DNA of 64,000 nucleotides. Source: Streptomyces sp. WM6378. GTDB taxonomy: Bacteria > Actinomycetota > Actinomycetes > Streptomycetales > Streptomycetaceae. The first letter of the stretch is position 1; every line of letters begins with the position of its first letter. The stretch spans positions 1-64,000 of the forward strand of contig NZ_LGDD01000120.1 of NCBI RefSeq assembly GCF_001279695.1, written 5' to 3'. This document shows, one piece after another, positions 54,143 to 62,186 of the stretch. The position numbers and the translations under genes were made by a program. The notes below the pieces were generated by a model, which saw only the letters and a program-made list of their open reading frames with translations, searched no databases and was not told where the DNA came from.

Positions 54143-54263
54143 GTGTCACGTGAGACACCGATGAAGTCGTGTGGCTGTGGTGAGAGCGGGAATCCGCCCT
54201 ATTGCGAGCATTCCGGGTCGCGCGCCGAGGCAACGGCGATCGGCAGTGACGCAGGTCACGTGA
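54143..54263 (+). promoter_or_regulatory. Paired TCACGTGA palindromes and GACAC motifs upstream of the SsgA-like gene
   Basis: The 346-nt gap 53997-54342 contains TCACGTGA at 54146-54153 and again at 54256-54263, 110 bp apart. The first is flanked by GTGTC (54143-54147) and GACAC (54154-54158), an inverted pair of the GACAC motif known for the sporulation regulator WhiA. A 41-codon Cys-rich ORF at 54161-54286 is possible but weak. Confidence 0.45.
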
Positions 54264-54342
54264 ACCTCCGGTGCACGGAACGCTGAATTTCGACGTCTTT
54301 CCGGGCGGCAGGAGAGAACCCCGAGGTTGAGGGAGCAGGGCT

Positions 54343-54759
54343 TTGTCCACCGTCATCGAGCAGCCCGTCCAGGTACGCCTGATCGCGTCCGCACCCCGCA
54401 TGGAGACCGTGCCCGCGACGCTGCGCTACGACCCCGAGGACCCCTTCGCCGTGCACATGGCGTTCCCCGCGCCGGCCACCCTCGAAGGCACCGAGGTCTC
54501 CTGGGAGTTCGCGCGCGAGCTGCTCGAAGCGGGCATCGAGGCACCGGCCGGGGTCGGCGACGTCCGGGTGCGGCCGTACGGATACGACCGCACGGTCCTC
54601 GAATTCCACGCCCGCGAGGGCGTCGCGATGGTCCACATCCGCACCTCCGAGGTGCGCCGCTTCCTCAACCAGGCACAGCTCCTGGTGCCGACCGGCCGCG
54701 AGCACCAGTACCTCGACATGGACGGAGACCTCGCCGCGCTGCTGCGCGACGCCTGCTGA
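54343..54759 (+). CDS. ssgD: SsgA-like sporulation/cell-division protein (probably SsgD)
   Basis: The 138-aa protein matches the SALP family: ATLRYDPEDPFAVHMAFPAP, VSWEFARELLEAG, VGDVRVRPY, and a C-terminal FLNQAQLLVPTGREH. SALPs control peptidoglycan changes in septation and spore-wall formation. I assign SsgD because the start (MSTVIEQPV) and the position near the SCO6722-like region fit my memory of that paralogue; the family call is sure, the paralogue is not. The TTG start has GGGAG 7 nt upstream. A strong hairpin follows the stop. Confidence 0.88.
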   Translation: MSTVIEQPVQVRLIASAPRMETVPATLRYDPEDPFAVHMAFPAPATLEGTEVSWEFARELLEAGIEAPAGVGDVRVRPYGYDRTVLEFHAREGVAMVHIRTSEVRRFLNQAQLLVPTGREHQYLDMDGDLAALLRDAC

Positions 54760-54810
54760 GTCAGCCCTCCTCCGGAGGCGACCGCCTCCCGCACCGCCTC
54801 CGCTCCTGCC

Positions 54811-54838
54811 CGGTCGCGGCGGTGCACCGCCGCGACCG
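54811..54838. terminator. 28-bp perfect palindrome, terminator of the SsgA-like gene
   Basis: The bases 54811-54838 read the same on both strands, giving a 12-14-bp GC-rich stem with a tiny loop, 52 nt after the stop. There is no T-run, as is usual in Streptomyces. Confidence 0.75.
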
Positions 54839-54844
54839 TGTCAT

Positions 54845-55115
54845 CGGTCCCGCAGCCCGGATTTAATCGGTTGCGGGACCGCGCGCCACCCGCGTACGTT
54901 CGTGCCTGGCCCTGTTGTCGTCGAACGGAGTAGGACGTTGCTCGTCTGAGGCCCCTGAGACACCGTTTCGCGCACTCCCTTCCGTGTCGCGCGCCCCGGT
55001 GTGACCTTTGCCTCCGAGCCATGTCCTCCACCACGACCAGGGCCTTTTTCCTGCCCTGAGCGGTGTCTCAGAACCCCCGTTGCCCTCATTCCTTCCCCGC
55101 AACCGGGAGACCCGT
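54845..55115 (+). promoter_or_regulatory. Promoter and structured leader (predicted attenuator) of the ABC-F gene
   Basis: A perfect 10-bp inverted repeat (54845-54854/54872-54881) overlaps a good promoter: TTGCGG (54871-54876), 18 bp, TACGTT (54895-54900). The likely transcript has a long leader of about 209 nt. It holds GGAG and a three-codon ORF (TTG CTC GTC TGA, 54938-54949). The arm CTGAGACACCG (54955-54965) can pair perfectly with CGGTGTCTCAG (55061-55071), but its part ACACCG (54960-54965) can pair instead with CGGTGT at 54997-55002, extended by CGCGC/GCGCG. GGCCCTG (54908-54914) is complementary to CAGGGCC (55038-55044), which is followed at once by TTTTT; CAGGGC also forms a local hairpin with GCCCTG (55053-55058). 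These exclusive pairings look like an attenuation switch. Confidence 0.65.
54938..54949 (+). CDS. Three-codon leader peptide (Met-Leu-Val)
   Basis: TTG CTC GTC TGA follows a GGAG ribosome site by 7 nt. The stop lies 5 nt upstream of the first arm of the long-range stem, so a ribosome stalled here would cover that arm. It is too short to prove by coding statistics; the support is its place in the structured leader. Confidence 0.45.
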   Translation: MLV

Positions 55116-56756
55116 ATGTCAACCTTCACCCCTCAGATCAGCTCGGCCGCGCTGTCCTACGCGTGGCCGGACGGCACCACCGTCTTCGAGGACTTCCAGC
55201 TCGCCGTCGGCCCCGGCCGCACCGGCCTCGTCGGCCTCAACGGGTCCGGAAAATCAACCCTGTTGAAGCTGATCGCCGGCGAACTCACCCCGACCGAAGG
55301 CAACGTCAAGATCGCGGGCGAGGTCGGATACCTGCCGCAGAACCTGGTCCTGGACACCGCCCTGCGGGTCGACCAGGCGCTCGGCATCGACGCGGTCCGC
55401 GCCGCGCTGCACGCCATCGAGGGCGGCGACGCGGACGAGCGGCACTTCGAGACGGTGGGCGACGACTGGGACGTCGAGGAGCGGGCCCGCGCCACCCTCG
55501 ACCAGCTCGGTCTCGGCCGCATCGGCCTGGACCGCACGATCGGCGAGGTCTCCGGCGGCGAGTCGGTGCTGCTGCGCCTTGCCGCACTGCTCCTCAGGCG
55601 TCCGGACGTCCTGCTGCTCGACGAGCCGACGAACAACCTGGACCTGCCCGCGCGACAGCGCCTCTACAGCACGGTCGACGCCTGGGGCGGAGTGCTCCTG
55701 GTGGTCAGCCACGACCGCGAGCTGCTCGACCGGGTGGACCGCATCGCCGATCTGCGCGAGGGCCAACTCGCCTGGTACGGCGGCAACTTCACGGCGTACG
55801 AGGAGTCGCTGCGGGCCGAGCAGGACGCGGCCGAGCGGATGGTGCGGGTCGCCGAGGCCGACGTACAGCGCCAGAAGCGTGAACTGTCCGACGCGCAGGT
55901 CAAGTTGGCGCGGCGGCAGCGGTACGGACAGAAGAGCTACGACAACAAGGTGGTGCCGAGGATCGTCGCGAACAACCGCAGGCGCGAGGCGCAGGTGTCG
56001 GCGGGCAAGCACCGCATCCTGCAGTCCGAGCGCCTCGACCAGGCGCGTGAGCGGCTGGACCAGGCCGTGGAGCTGGTGCGCGACGACGAGGAGATCCGCA
56101 TCGAGCTGCGGTACACCAAGGTGCATCCGGGCCGCTCGGTGCTGACCCTGCAAGAGCTCCAACTCCCGTACGGGGAACGGGTGGAGGGCGAGCTCGATGT
56201 GCGCGGTCCCGAGCGGATCGCGCTGGTCGGGCGGAACGGGTCGGGCAAGACGACGCTGCTCAGGACGCTCGCCGGGCAGTTGGAGCCGGTGGCGGGCGAG
56301 GCGATCGTCCATGTGCCGCTGCGCTTTCTGCCCCAGCGCCTGGATGTGCTCGACGACGAGCTGAGCGTGGTGGAGAACGTGGCCCGCTACGCGCCGGGGG
56401 CGACCGACAACGCCATCCGGGCCCGGCTCGCGCGCTTCCTGTTCAGGGGGGCCCGGGCCGCCCAGCCGGCCGGAACCCTCTCGGGCGGCGAGCGGTTCCG
56501 GGCCGCGCTCGCGGCGCTGCTGCTCGCGGAGCCCGCGCCCCAGCTCCTGATGCTGGACGAGCCCACCAACAACCTGGACATGCCGAGCGTGCGCGCCCTC
56601 AAGGCCGCGCTCGACGCCTACGAAGGGGCGCTGATCGTGGCGAGCCACGACGTGCCGTTCCTGGAGTCGATCGGGGTCACCCGCTGGCTCCTTCTCGACG
56701 GTGAGCTCACCGACACCACGGCGGAGGAGGTCAGGGGCGGGCTGAGCACGCGGTAG
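55116..56756 (+). CDS. ABC-F family ATPase, probably antibiotic-resistance type
   Basis: The 546-aa soluble protein has two ABC domains: Walker A GLNGSGKST and GRNGSGKTT, signatures VSGGESVLLRLA and LSGGERFRAAL, and Walker B LLDEPTNNLD twice. A long basic linker (around residues 240-340, with RRQRYGQKSYDNKVVPRIV) is expected to reach into the ribosome. The protein differs clearly from the other ABC-F at 30480. The structured leader with a mini-ORF upstream suggests induction by ribosome-targeting drugs. The ATG has GGGAG upstream. Confidence 0.93.
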   Translation: MSTFTPQISSAALSYAWPDGTTVFEDFQLAVGPGRTGLVGLNGSGKSTLLKLIAGELTPTEGNVKIAGEVGYLPQNLVLDTALRVDQALGIDAVRAALHAIEGGDADERHFETVGDDWDVEERARATLDQLGLGRIGLDRTIGEVSGGESVLLRLAALLLRRPDVLLLDEPTNNLDLPARQRLYSTVDAWGGVLLVVSHDRELLDRVDRIADLREGQLAWYGGNFTAYEESLRAEQDAAERMVRVAEADVQRQKRELSDAQVKLARRQRYGQKSYDNKVVPRIVANNRRREAQVSAGKHRILQSERLDQARERLDQAVELVRDDEEIRIELRYTKVHPGRSVLTLQELQLPYGERVEGELDVRGPERIALVGRNGSGKTTLLRTLAGQLEPVAGEAIVHVPLRFLPQRLDVLDDELSVVENVARYAPGATDNAIRARLARFLFRGARAAQPAGTLSGGERFRAALAALLLAEPAPQLLMLDEPTNNLDMPSVRALKAALDAYEGALIVASHDVPFLESIGVTRWLLLDGELTDTTAEEVRGGLSTR

Positions 56757-56776
56757 ACGCACCGCGAGGAGCGCGA

Positions 56777-56825
56777 GGGGGTGGGGCCGGTCGGGATCCG
56801 ACCAGCCCCACCCCCCTTGTCTTTT
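56777..56825 (+). terminator. Intrinsic terminator of the ABC-F gene
   Basis: GGGGGTGGGGC pairs with GCCCCACCCCC around an inner GGTCG/CGACC stem, followed by TTGTCTTTTT. This is a textbook intrinsic terminator, rare in Streptomyces for its T-run. Confidence 0.88.
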
Positions 56826-56936
56826 TCCTGTCGTGCGAGGTGAGATGCCTCTCGTTCCGCCTCCACGACCTGCCCATATAACAGAACGTAACCGGACGAA
56901 GGGGAAGGCGGGCTTGGCGTGGGCTTACGGCCGCCT

Positions 56937-56972
56937 TAACCTACGGTCTCGTAACCTACGTTTGCGTAGGTA
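56937..56972 (+). promoter_or_regulatory. Repeated TAACCTACG sites upstream of the desaturase gene
   Basis: TAACCTACG occurs at 56937-56945 and 56952-56960 (15-bp step), and the second copy forms an inverted repeat with CGTAGGTA (56965-56972): ACCTACG-4 nt-CGTAGGT. The sites are 40-75 nt before the GTG start and form a likely repressor operator with an extra half-site. Confidence 0.6.
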
Positions 56973-57012
56973 CGCCTGCCGTCCCCCTTTTCCGTCCCCC
57001 TGGAGCACCCCC

Positions 57013-57981
57013 GTGACGATCACTTCTCCCCACCTCGGCAGCTCGGACGCGTGGACCGACGCCCGGCTGCTGTTCGCGCTGGAAGAGGTAGTCGAAAAGG
57101 AGCTCAACCGGCACCTCAAGGTCGCCAAGGACTGGATGCCGCACGACTACGTGCCGTGGTCGGACGCGCGCAACTTCCCCGGATTCTTCGAGGACGGGCA
57201 GGCCTGGGACCCACAGCAGTCCAAGGTCACCGACCTCGGCAAGATCGCCCTGGTGGTCAACCTGCTCACCGAGGACAACCTCCCCAGCTACCACCACGAG
57301 ATCGCCTCGCTGTTCGGCCGCGACGGCGCCTGGGGCACCTGGGTGCACCGCTGGACCGCCGAGGAGGGCCGGCACGGCATCGTGATGCGCGACTACCTGC
57401 TCGCCTCCCGGGCGGTGGACCCGGACAAGCTGGAGCAGTTCCGGATGGCCCACATGAGCGAGGGCTTCGAGTCGGACAACCGGCACTCGATGCTGCACTC
57501 GGTCGCCTACGTCGCCTTCCAGGAGCTGGCGACCCGGGTCTCGCACCGCAACACCGGCCACCAGTCCGGCGACCCGGTCTGCGACCGGATGCTGGCCCGG
57601 ATCGCGACCGACGAGAACCTGCACATGGTCTTCTACCGCAACCTGCTCGGCGCGGCCTTCGAGATCGCCCCGGACCTGACGATGCAGTCGGTGCGCGACG
57701 TCGTCGTGAACTTCCGGATGCCCGGGCACGGCATGCCCGGCTTCGAGCGGGCGGCGGCGCAGATGGCGATCGGCGAGATCTACAACATGCGGATCCACCA
57801 CGACGACGTGCTCCAGCCGGTCCTTCGCTACCTCAAGGTCCTGGAGATCGACGGGCTCGGCCCCGAGGGCCTCAAGGCCCAGGAGGAGCTCGGCCTGTAC
57901 ATGGGCGGGCTCGACAGCGAGGCGGCCAAGTTCGACGAGAAGCTCGCCGCGCGCAAGGCGCGGATGGCCGCCCGCGCCTGA
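57013..57981 (+). CDS. Acyl-ACP desaturase (DesA-like diiron enzyme)
   Basis: The 322-aa protein has the soluble fatty-acid desaturase fold with diiron ligands: Glu in the ALEEVVEKELNRHL helix, EEGRHG (E-x2-H) and DENLHMVFYRNL (second E-x2-H). It introduces a double bond into acyl-ACP and adjusts membrane fluidity. The GTG start has GGAG 7 nt upstream. A repeated operator-like element precedes it and a 20-bp hairpin follows. Confidence 0.94.
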   Translation: MTITSPHLGSSDAWTDARLLFALEEVVEKELNRHLKVAKDWMPHDYVPWSDARNFPGFFEDGQAWDPQQSKVTDLGKIALVVNLLTEDNLPSYHHEIASLFGRDGAWGTWVHRWTAEEGRHGIVMRDYLLASRAVDPDKLEQFRMAHMSEGFESDNRHSMLHSVAYVAFQELATRVSHRNTGHQSGDPVCDRMLARIATDENLHMVFYRNLLGAAFEIAPDLTMQSVRDVVVNFRMPGHGMPGFERAAAQMAIGEIYNMRIHHDDVLQPVLRYLKVLEIDGLGPEGLKAQEELGLYMGGLDSEAAKFDEKLAARKARMAARA

Positions 57982-57990
57982 CCGTCGGGC

Positions 57991-58038
57991 CGATGCCGGG
58001 CGGGTACGGGTCGAGGTTCCCGTACCCGCCCGGCATCG
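57991..58038. terminator. Bidirectional terminator with a 20-bp perfect stem
   Basis: The arms 57991-58010 and 58019-58038 are perfectly complementary with an 8-nt loop. It lies between the stops of two convergent genes. Confidence 0.9.
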
Positions 58039-58044
58039 CTCTGC

Positions 58045-59646
58045 TCAGCGGGCGTCCTGCCGGATCATTTCCGCGGCCCGCTCGGCTGTCGCCACCGTGG
58101 GCGCGTGCGTGTGGCCGCGGGTGATGCGCGGCATGACCGAGGCGTCCACGACGCGCAGGCCCTCCACGCCCCTGACCCTCAGCCGCGGATCGGTGACCGA
58201 GTCCTCGTCGCTGCCCATGCGGCAGGTGCCGACCGGGTGGTACAGCGTCTCGGCGGCGTCCCGGACGCTCTGCGCGAGGCGCTCGTCGTCGACCGTGCCC
58301 GGGTAGGGCCCCAGCGGCCCCGAGACGTACGGGGCGAGGGCGGGATGCGCGAAGAGCTCCTCCGCCCTGCGGATCCCGGCCATCAGGCGGGGCAGGTCCC
58401 GCTCCGCGGTGAGGTAGCCGGGGTCGATCCGGGGCGCGGTGCACACGTCGGTGCCCGCCAGGTCGATGCGGCCCTCGCTCTCGGGCTGCAGCAGGATCAC
58501 ACCGATGGTGAGCCCGTGTTCGGTGGCCGGAGTCAGGCCGTGGTTGATGAACGGCCCCGGCGCGTACACCAACTCGACGTCGGGGGCGGCCAGTTGGGGG
58601 TCGGTGCGGATGAAGGCCGCGGCCTCGCCGACGTTGGAGGTGAGCGGGCCCCGGCCGCGCAGCAGGAAGCGGGCCACGTTGGCGAGCGAGTCGGCGCCGG
58701 TGAGGCTGACGGGCCGCGGACAGCCCACGGTTACCGCGTACGACAGGTGGTCCTGAAGGTGCCGGCCGACCTCGGGGGACGCGGCCCGCACGGTGACGCC
58801 CGCGGCGCGCAGCCGCTCGGGGTCCCCGATGCCGGACAGCATGAGCAGGTGCGGCGAGCCGATGGCGCCCGCGCTGAGGATCACCTCGCGGCGCGCGGTG
58901 AGCGGCTCCGGCAGCCCTTCGATGGTGACGCCGGTGACGCGGGAGCCGTCGAACCGGAGCCCGTTCACCCGGACGTCGGTGAGGACGTGCAGGTTGGGGC
59001 GGCGGGCGGCGGGTTTGAGATAGCCGTCCGCGGCGCTCCAGCGGCGCCCGTCGCGCTGGTTGACCGGAGTGATCGCACAGCCCGAGTGGTCCGGGGCATT
59101 GAGCTCCGGCAGTTCGGGCAGGCCCGTCCCTTTGCAGGCGGTGAGGAACGCGGCGGTCGTCGGGTTCGGATCGCGCTGCGGTGAGATGAAGAGCGGGCCG
59201 TCCGTTCCGTACACCGTGCCGTCGGCCGTGGGTCCCGTCCAGCGCTCGGCCCGCCGGAAGTAGCGCACGAGCCGGTCGTAGGACCACTCGGGTCCGGCCG
59301 CGATGCCCCAGGCGTCGTAGTCGTCGCGGTGGCCCCGCACCCACATCATGGCGTTCATCGAGGACGAGCCGCCGAGGGTGTGGCCGCGCGGCCAGTACAG
59401 CTCGCGGCCGCCAAGCGCCTCCTGCTTGGCGGTGGTGAAGTCCCAGTCGTAGGCCGTCTTGAAGAGCTTGGGGAAGGCCGCCGGGATGCGGATCTCGCTC
59501 TTGCGGTCGCGCGGGCCGGACTCGACCAGGGCCACCCGGACGGTCGGATCCTCGGAGAGCCGCGACGCGACGACGCACCCCGCCGATCCCGCGCCCACCA
59601 CGATGTAGTCGTAGGTTCCGCCGCCCGCTGTTCCCCGAGTGTTCAA
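58045..59646 (-). CDS. GMC-family FAD oxidoreductase (choline-dehydrogenase-like)
   Basis: The 533-aa protein has an N-terminal dinucleotide motif (YIVVGAGSAGCVVASRL), the GMC signatures RGHTLGGSSSMNAMMWVRG and ILSAGAIGSPHLLMLSGIG, and HPVGTCRMG with the catalytic His. It oxidises an alcohol; substrate unknown. I chose the TTG at 59646 (AAGGGGG 5 nt upstream); the frame is open to 59847. It is convergent with the desaturase gene. Confidence 0.92.
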   Translation of the reverse strand: MNTRGTAGGGTYDYIVVGAGSAGCVVASRLSEDPTVRVALVESGPRDRKSEIRIPAAFPKLFKTAYDWDFTTAKQEALGGRELYWPRGHTLGGSSSMNAMMWVRGHRDDYDAWGIAAGPEWSYDRLVRYFRRAERWTGPTADGTVYGTDGPLFISPQRDPNPTTAAFLTACKGTGLPELPELNAPDHSGCAITPVNQRDGRRWSAADGYLKPAARRPNLHVLTDVRVNGLRFDGSRVTGVTIEGLPEPLTARREVILSAGAIGSPHLLMLSGIGDPERLRAAGVTVRAASPEVGRHLQDHLSYAVTVGCPRPVSLTGADSLANVARFLLRGRGPLTSNVGEAAAFIRTDPQLAAPDVELVYAPGPFINHGLTPATEHGLTIGVILLQPESEGRIDLAGTDVCTAPRIDPGYLTAERDLPRLMAGIRRAEELFAHPALAPYVSGPLGPYPGTVDDERLAQSVRDAAETLYHPVGTCRMGSDEDSVTDPRLRVRGVEGLRVVDASVMPRITRGHTHAPTVATAERAAEMIRQDAR

Positions 59647-59789
59647 CTCAGCCCCCTTTTCCCGCAGTTGTCGGTGCGGGCCAGCATGGACCGGCCGGGC
59701 GGCGCGGCGCCAGGGGACGTCGGACGATCCGGCGTGATCGGGGCGGGCGGGCCCGGTCGGGCCCGGGTGGCTTCGAGGGGCGCGCCCTG

Positions 59790-60041
59790 TCAGCGCTGCC
59801 GGGTGCGCTGCAGCGTCAGCCGCTCCTTCTCGGAGAGGCCGCCCCACACGCCGAATCGCTCGTCGTTGGCCAGGGCGTACTCAAGGCAGGCTTTGCGTTG
59901 CTCGCAGGCTCCGCAGAGCTGCTTGGCCTCCCGCGTCGAGCTGCCCGGGGCGGGGAAGAAGAACTCGGGGCCCGCCTGGGCGCACAACGCGGTCTCCTGC
60001 CAGGCGAGTTCCGGGCCGATGGTGATGGTGTCGTTCAGCAT
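59790..60041 (-). CDS. WhiB-like iron-sulfur regulator
   Basis: The 83-aa protein has the four cluster-binding Cys residues C20, C43, C46 and C52 (C-x22-C-x2-C-x5-C), the GVWGG turn and a basic C-terminal tail (KERLTLQRTRQR). WhiB-like proteins bind the principal sigma factor and control development, redox or drug responses. I chose the ATG at 60041; a GTG at 60062 is in frame. Nested inverted repeats lie just upstream. Confidence 0.93.
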   Translation of the reverse strand: MLNDTITIGPELAWQETALCAQAGPEFFFPAPGSSTREAKQLCGACEQRKACLEYALANDERFGVWGGLSEKERLTLQRTRQR

Positions 60042-60063
60042 GCTCCCCACGCTGCCGGGCACT

Positions 60064-60105
60064 GATCAACGTCCGGTCAACGAATGTTGAACGTCGGAGT
60101 TGATC
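60064..60105 (-). promoter_or_regulatory. Nested inverted repeats upstream of the WhiB-like gene
   Basis: GATCAAC (60064-60070) pairs with GTTGATC (60099-60105), and inside them TCAAC (60077-60081) faces GTTGA (60086-60090) across 4 nt. The two dyads are nearly concentric, giving four TCAAC half-sites in 42 bp. Confidence 0.5.
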
Positions 60106-60168
60106 GGCGCCCGATGCCGCTCACGGCCTGGGGATCGATCCGCGCCCGGCGCTGCTCACGGCATCCGA

Positions 60169-60960
60169 CTACGGACTCGGCGTCGCGTTCTTGATGATCG
60201 CGATGCGCGCTCCGTGCGGGTCGGCGAGCTTGGCGAGGCGGCCCACACCCTCGATGTCCACGGGCGCCATCCGGACCGTGCCGCCCAGCTCCTGCGCCTT
60301 GGTGGCGACCGCGTCGACGTCGGCCACTTCGATGTACGGCATCCAGTACGCCCCCGCCTCCGCCTCCAGCGGATCGCTGTCGAGCGGGACCACGCCGCCG
60401 AACATCGAGTCGGGGCCGGCGGCAGCGGGGTTGACCGTCGTGTACGTGCCGCCCGGGAAGGTCACCTCGGAGGTCTCCCAGCCGAACACCGCGTGGTAGA
60501 AGGCGGTGGCCGCCCGCACGTCCGGGGTGGCCAGCTCGACCCAGGACAGCGTGTTCGGCTCGTTGGCGGCTTCCATGCCGGGCATCTGTTTCGGCTGCCA
60601 GGCGGCGAAGCCGACGCCCGCCGGGTCCCGGAAGTACGCGCTGCGGCCGAGCTCCATGACGTCCATGGGCTGGAGGACCACGGTGCCGCCGTCCCGCTCC
60701 ACGGCCTTGGCCGTTTCGTCGGCGTCCGGGGTCCGGAAGTACACGTTCCACGCCGGGGCGCCCTGCTCGGGGGTGACGGTCATGCCGCCCGCGATGGTCC
60801 TGCCGGCGGCCTGGAACGTGCCGTACCCGCCGATCTCCGGGCCGCCCGGCCGGAACGTCCAGCCGAAGACTCCGGTGTAGAACGCGGCCGCGGCGTCCAG
60901 GTCGGGCGTGCCGAGGTCGAACCAGCTGGGAGAGCCCGTGACGTAACGGGTGCTGAGCAT
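60169..60960 (-). CDS. Two-domain VOC (glyoxalase/bleomycin-resistance-like) protein
   Basis: The 263-aa protein is two VOC halves in tandem: residues about 10-125 (SWFDLGTPDLDAAAAFYTGV) and 140-260 (SWVELATPDVRAATAFYHAV). Each half is a paired beta-alpha-beta-beta-beta unit that can bind metal and a small ligand. Such proteins are common in Streptomyces and mostly uncharacterised. AAGGAG precedes the ATG at 60960. Confidence 0.9.
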   Translation of the reverse strand: MLSTRYVTGSPSWFDLGTPDLDAAAAFYTGVFGWTFRPGGPEIGGYGTFQAAGRTIAGGMTVTPEQGAPAWNVYFRTPDADETAKAVERDGGTVVLQPMDVMELGRSAYFRDPAGVGFAAWQPKQMPGMEAANEPNTLSWVELATPDVRAATAFYHAVFGWETSEVTFPGGTYTTVNPAAAGPDSMFGGVVPLDSDPLEAEAGAYWMPYIEVADVDAVATKAQELGGTVRMAPVDIEGVGRLAKLADPHGARIAIIKNATPSP

Positions 60961-60993
60961 GGTGAGCTCCTTCGTGTGTCCCGTTGTCCTGCC

Positions 60994-61022
60994 ATCTTGA
61001 GTCTCGCACCGGGCACTGACAA
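60994..61022 (-). promoter_or_regulatory. Candidate promoter of the VOC gene
   Basis: On the minus strand TTGTCA (61022-61017) and CAAGAT (60999-60994) are 17 bp apart, about 33 nt before the ATG. The remaining 228-nt gap to 61188 shows no ORF. Confidence 0.45.
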
Positions 61023-61188
61023 TTCGGGACGGAGCCGTTCCGCGGCGCCTTGAAGGGGTGCTGGTGTGCGCGGGCGCGGACCCCCGGCGGGGCCGCGCGT
61101 CCGGGACCTTCGGGCCGCGCGGGCCGGCCGGGGACGAACGGCCCCCGCGTTCGCGCCCAATGGCGACGGCCCGGCCCGTTCGGGCCTG

Positions 61189-61944
61189 TCAGCGTGGCTG
61201 GAGTGTGGTGCGCAGGCGGTAGCGGTCCCCGCTGTACTCGACGGTCGACAGGAGCACCGGGCGCTGGTCGCGCGCGTAGATCGTCTGGTCCAGGGCGAGC
61301 ACGGGCGAACCCGGCTCGATGCCGAGGTGCCGGGCGAGGGCCTTGTCCGCGCCGCGCGCCTCGATGGTGGTCTCGGAGCGCTCCAACTCGACGCCGCGGG
61401 CGTGCAGTTCCTCGAAGAGCGAGGCCGTGGTGAAGTCGACCTCGTCGAGGCCGGGCGCGAGGGATGCGACAAGGAGAGTGCGGTCGACGGCGATGCGTAC
61501 GTCGTCGAGCAGCCGGACGCGCTCCAGGCGCAGCAGCGGGGCGCCGGCCGGTACGTCGAGGCGGTCGCCGTCGTCGAGGGTGGCGGGGCGCAGTTCCTGG
61601 TGCAGCACGAGGGAGCTCGGCCGCATGTGCTTGCGGCGGGCGGTCGTGGTGAACGACTCCAGGTCGTTGGGCCACTCGCGGGGTGCCACCGGCGCCGCGA
61701 CGAACCAGCCCCGGCCGTGCGAGGCCGTCACCAGGCCCTGGTCGACGAGGTGCGCCAGGGCCTTGCGCAGGGTCACCCGGGAGATGTCGAGCCGTTCGCA
61801 GAGTTCGCGCTCGGCGGGCAGCCGTGCGCCCGCTGCCAGGCCGCGGCGCTGGATCTCGTCCTGGATGAGCTCGGCGGTCTGCGCCCACAGGGGGGCGGGC
61901 CCGCTGCTGCGGGCGGGGCGGGCGGGGGCGGCGTCGGCGCTCAT
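61189..61944 (-). CDS. GntR/HutC-family regulator
   Basis: The 251-aa protein has a GntR winged helix-turn-helix (LPAERELCERLDISRVTLRKALAHLVDQGLV) and a UTRA-type ligand domain with a chorismate-lyase-like fold. HutC-type regulators with UTRA domains often sense phosphosugars, like DasR. It is divergent from a PTS permease gene and probably controls it. The ATG has GGAGG 6 nt upstream; the frame is open to 62157. Confidence 0.92.
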   Translation of the reverse strand: MSADAAPARPARSSGPAPLWAQTAELIQDEIQRRGLAAGARLPAERELCERLDISRVTLRKALAHLVDQGLVTASHGRGWFVAAPVAPREWPNDLESFTTTARRKHMRPSSLVLHQELRPATLDDGDRLDVPAGAPLLRLERVRLLDDVRIAVDRTLLVASLAPGLDEVDFTTASLFEELHARGVELERSETTIEARGADKALARHLGIEPGSPVLALDQTIYARDQRPVLLSTVEYSGDRYRLRTTLQPR

Positions 61945-62055
61945 CGGAAACCTCCAGCGGGATCCTCGGAGCGTACCACCGCATACCACTTGTCTTGGCG
62001 CAGCTCGCGGGGCAAGGGCCCCGGGCCTTTGGTCACCGGACGAAAATCCGAGCAG

Positions 62056-62091
62056 ACCACTATTGACCACTCGAATACCACTGCATACCTT
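62056..62091 (+). promoter_or_regulatory. PTS promoter overlaid by ACCACT direct repeats
   Basis: TTGACC (62063-62068) and TACCTT (62086-62091) are 17 bp apart. ACCACT occurs at 62056-62061, 62066-62071 and 62077-62082, one helical turn apart, covering the -35 and spacer; a further copy lies at 61985-61990 near the GntR start. The reverse complement AGTGGT matches the half-site of DasR-type operators. Confidence 0.6.
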
Positions 62092-62186
62092 TGGGTTGCG
62101 GCGGCCGGCGAGACCCGGCGGCCGACCGGCCCGATGACCACACCCCTGGATGGCCACGGGACCGCATGCGCGATGGAGGAAGACGG

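Noticed and set aside
54161..54286. A 41-codon Cys-rich ORF (begins MKSCGCGESG)
   Set aside because: It has no good ribosome site and lies in a likely promoter region; no family recognised. It could be revisited with proteomic data.
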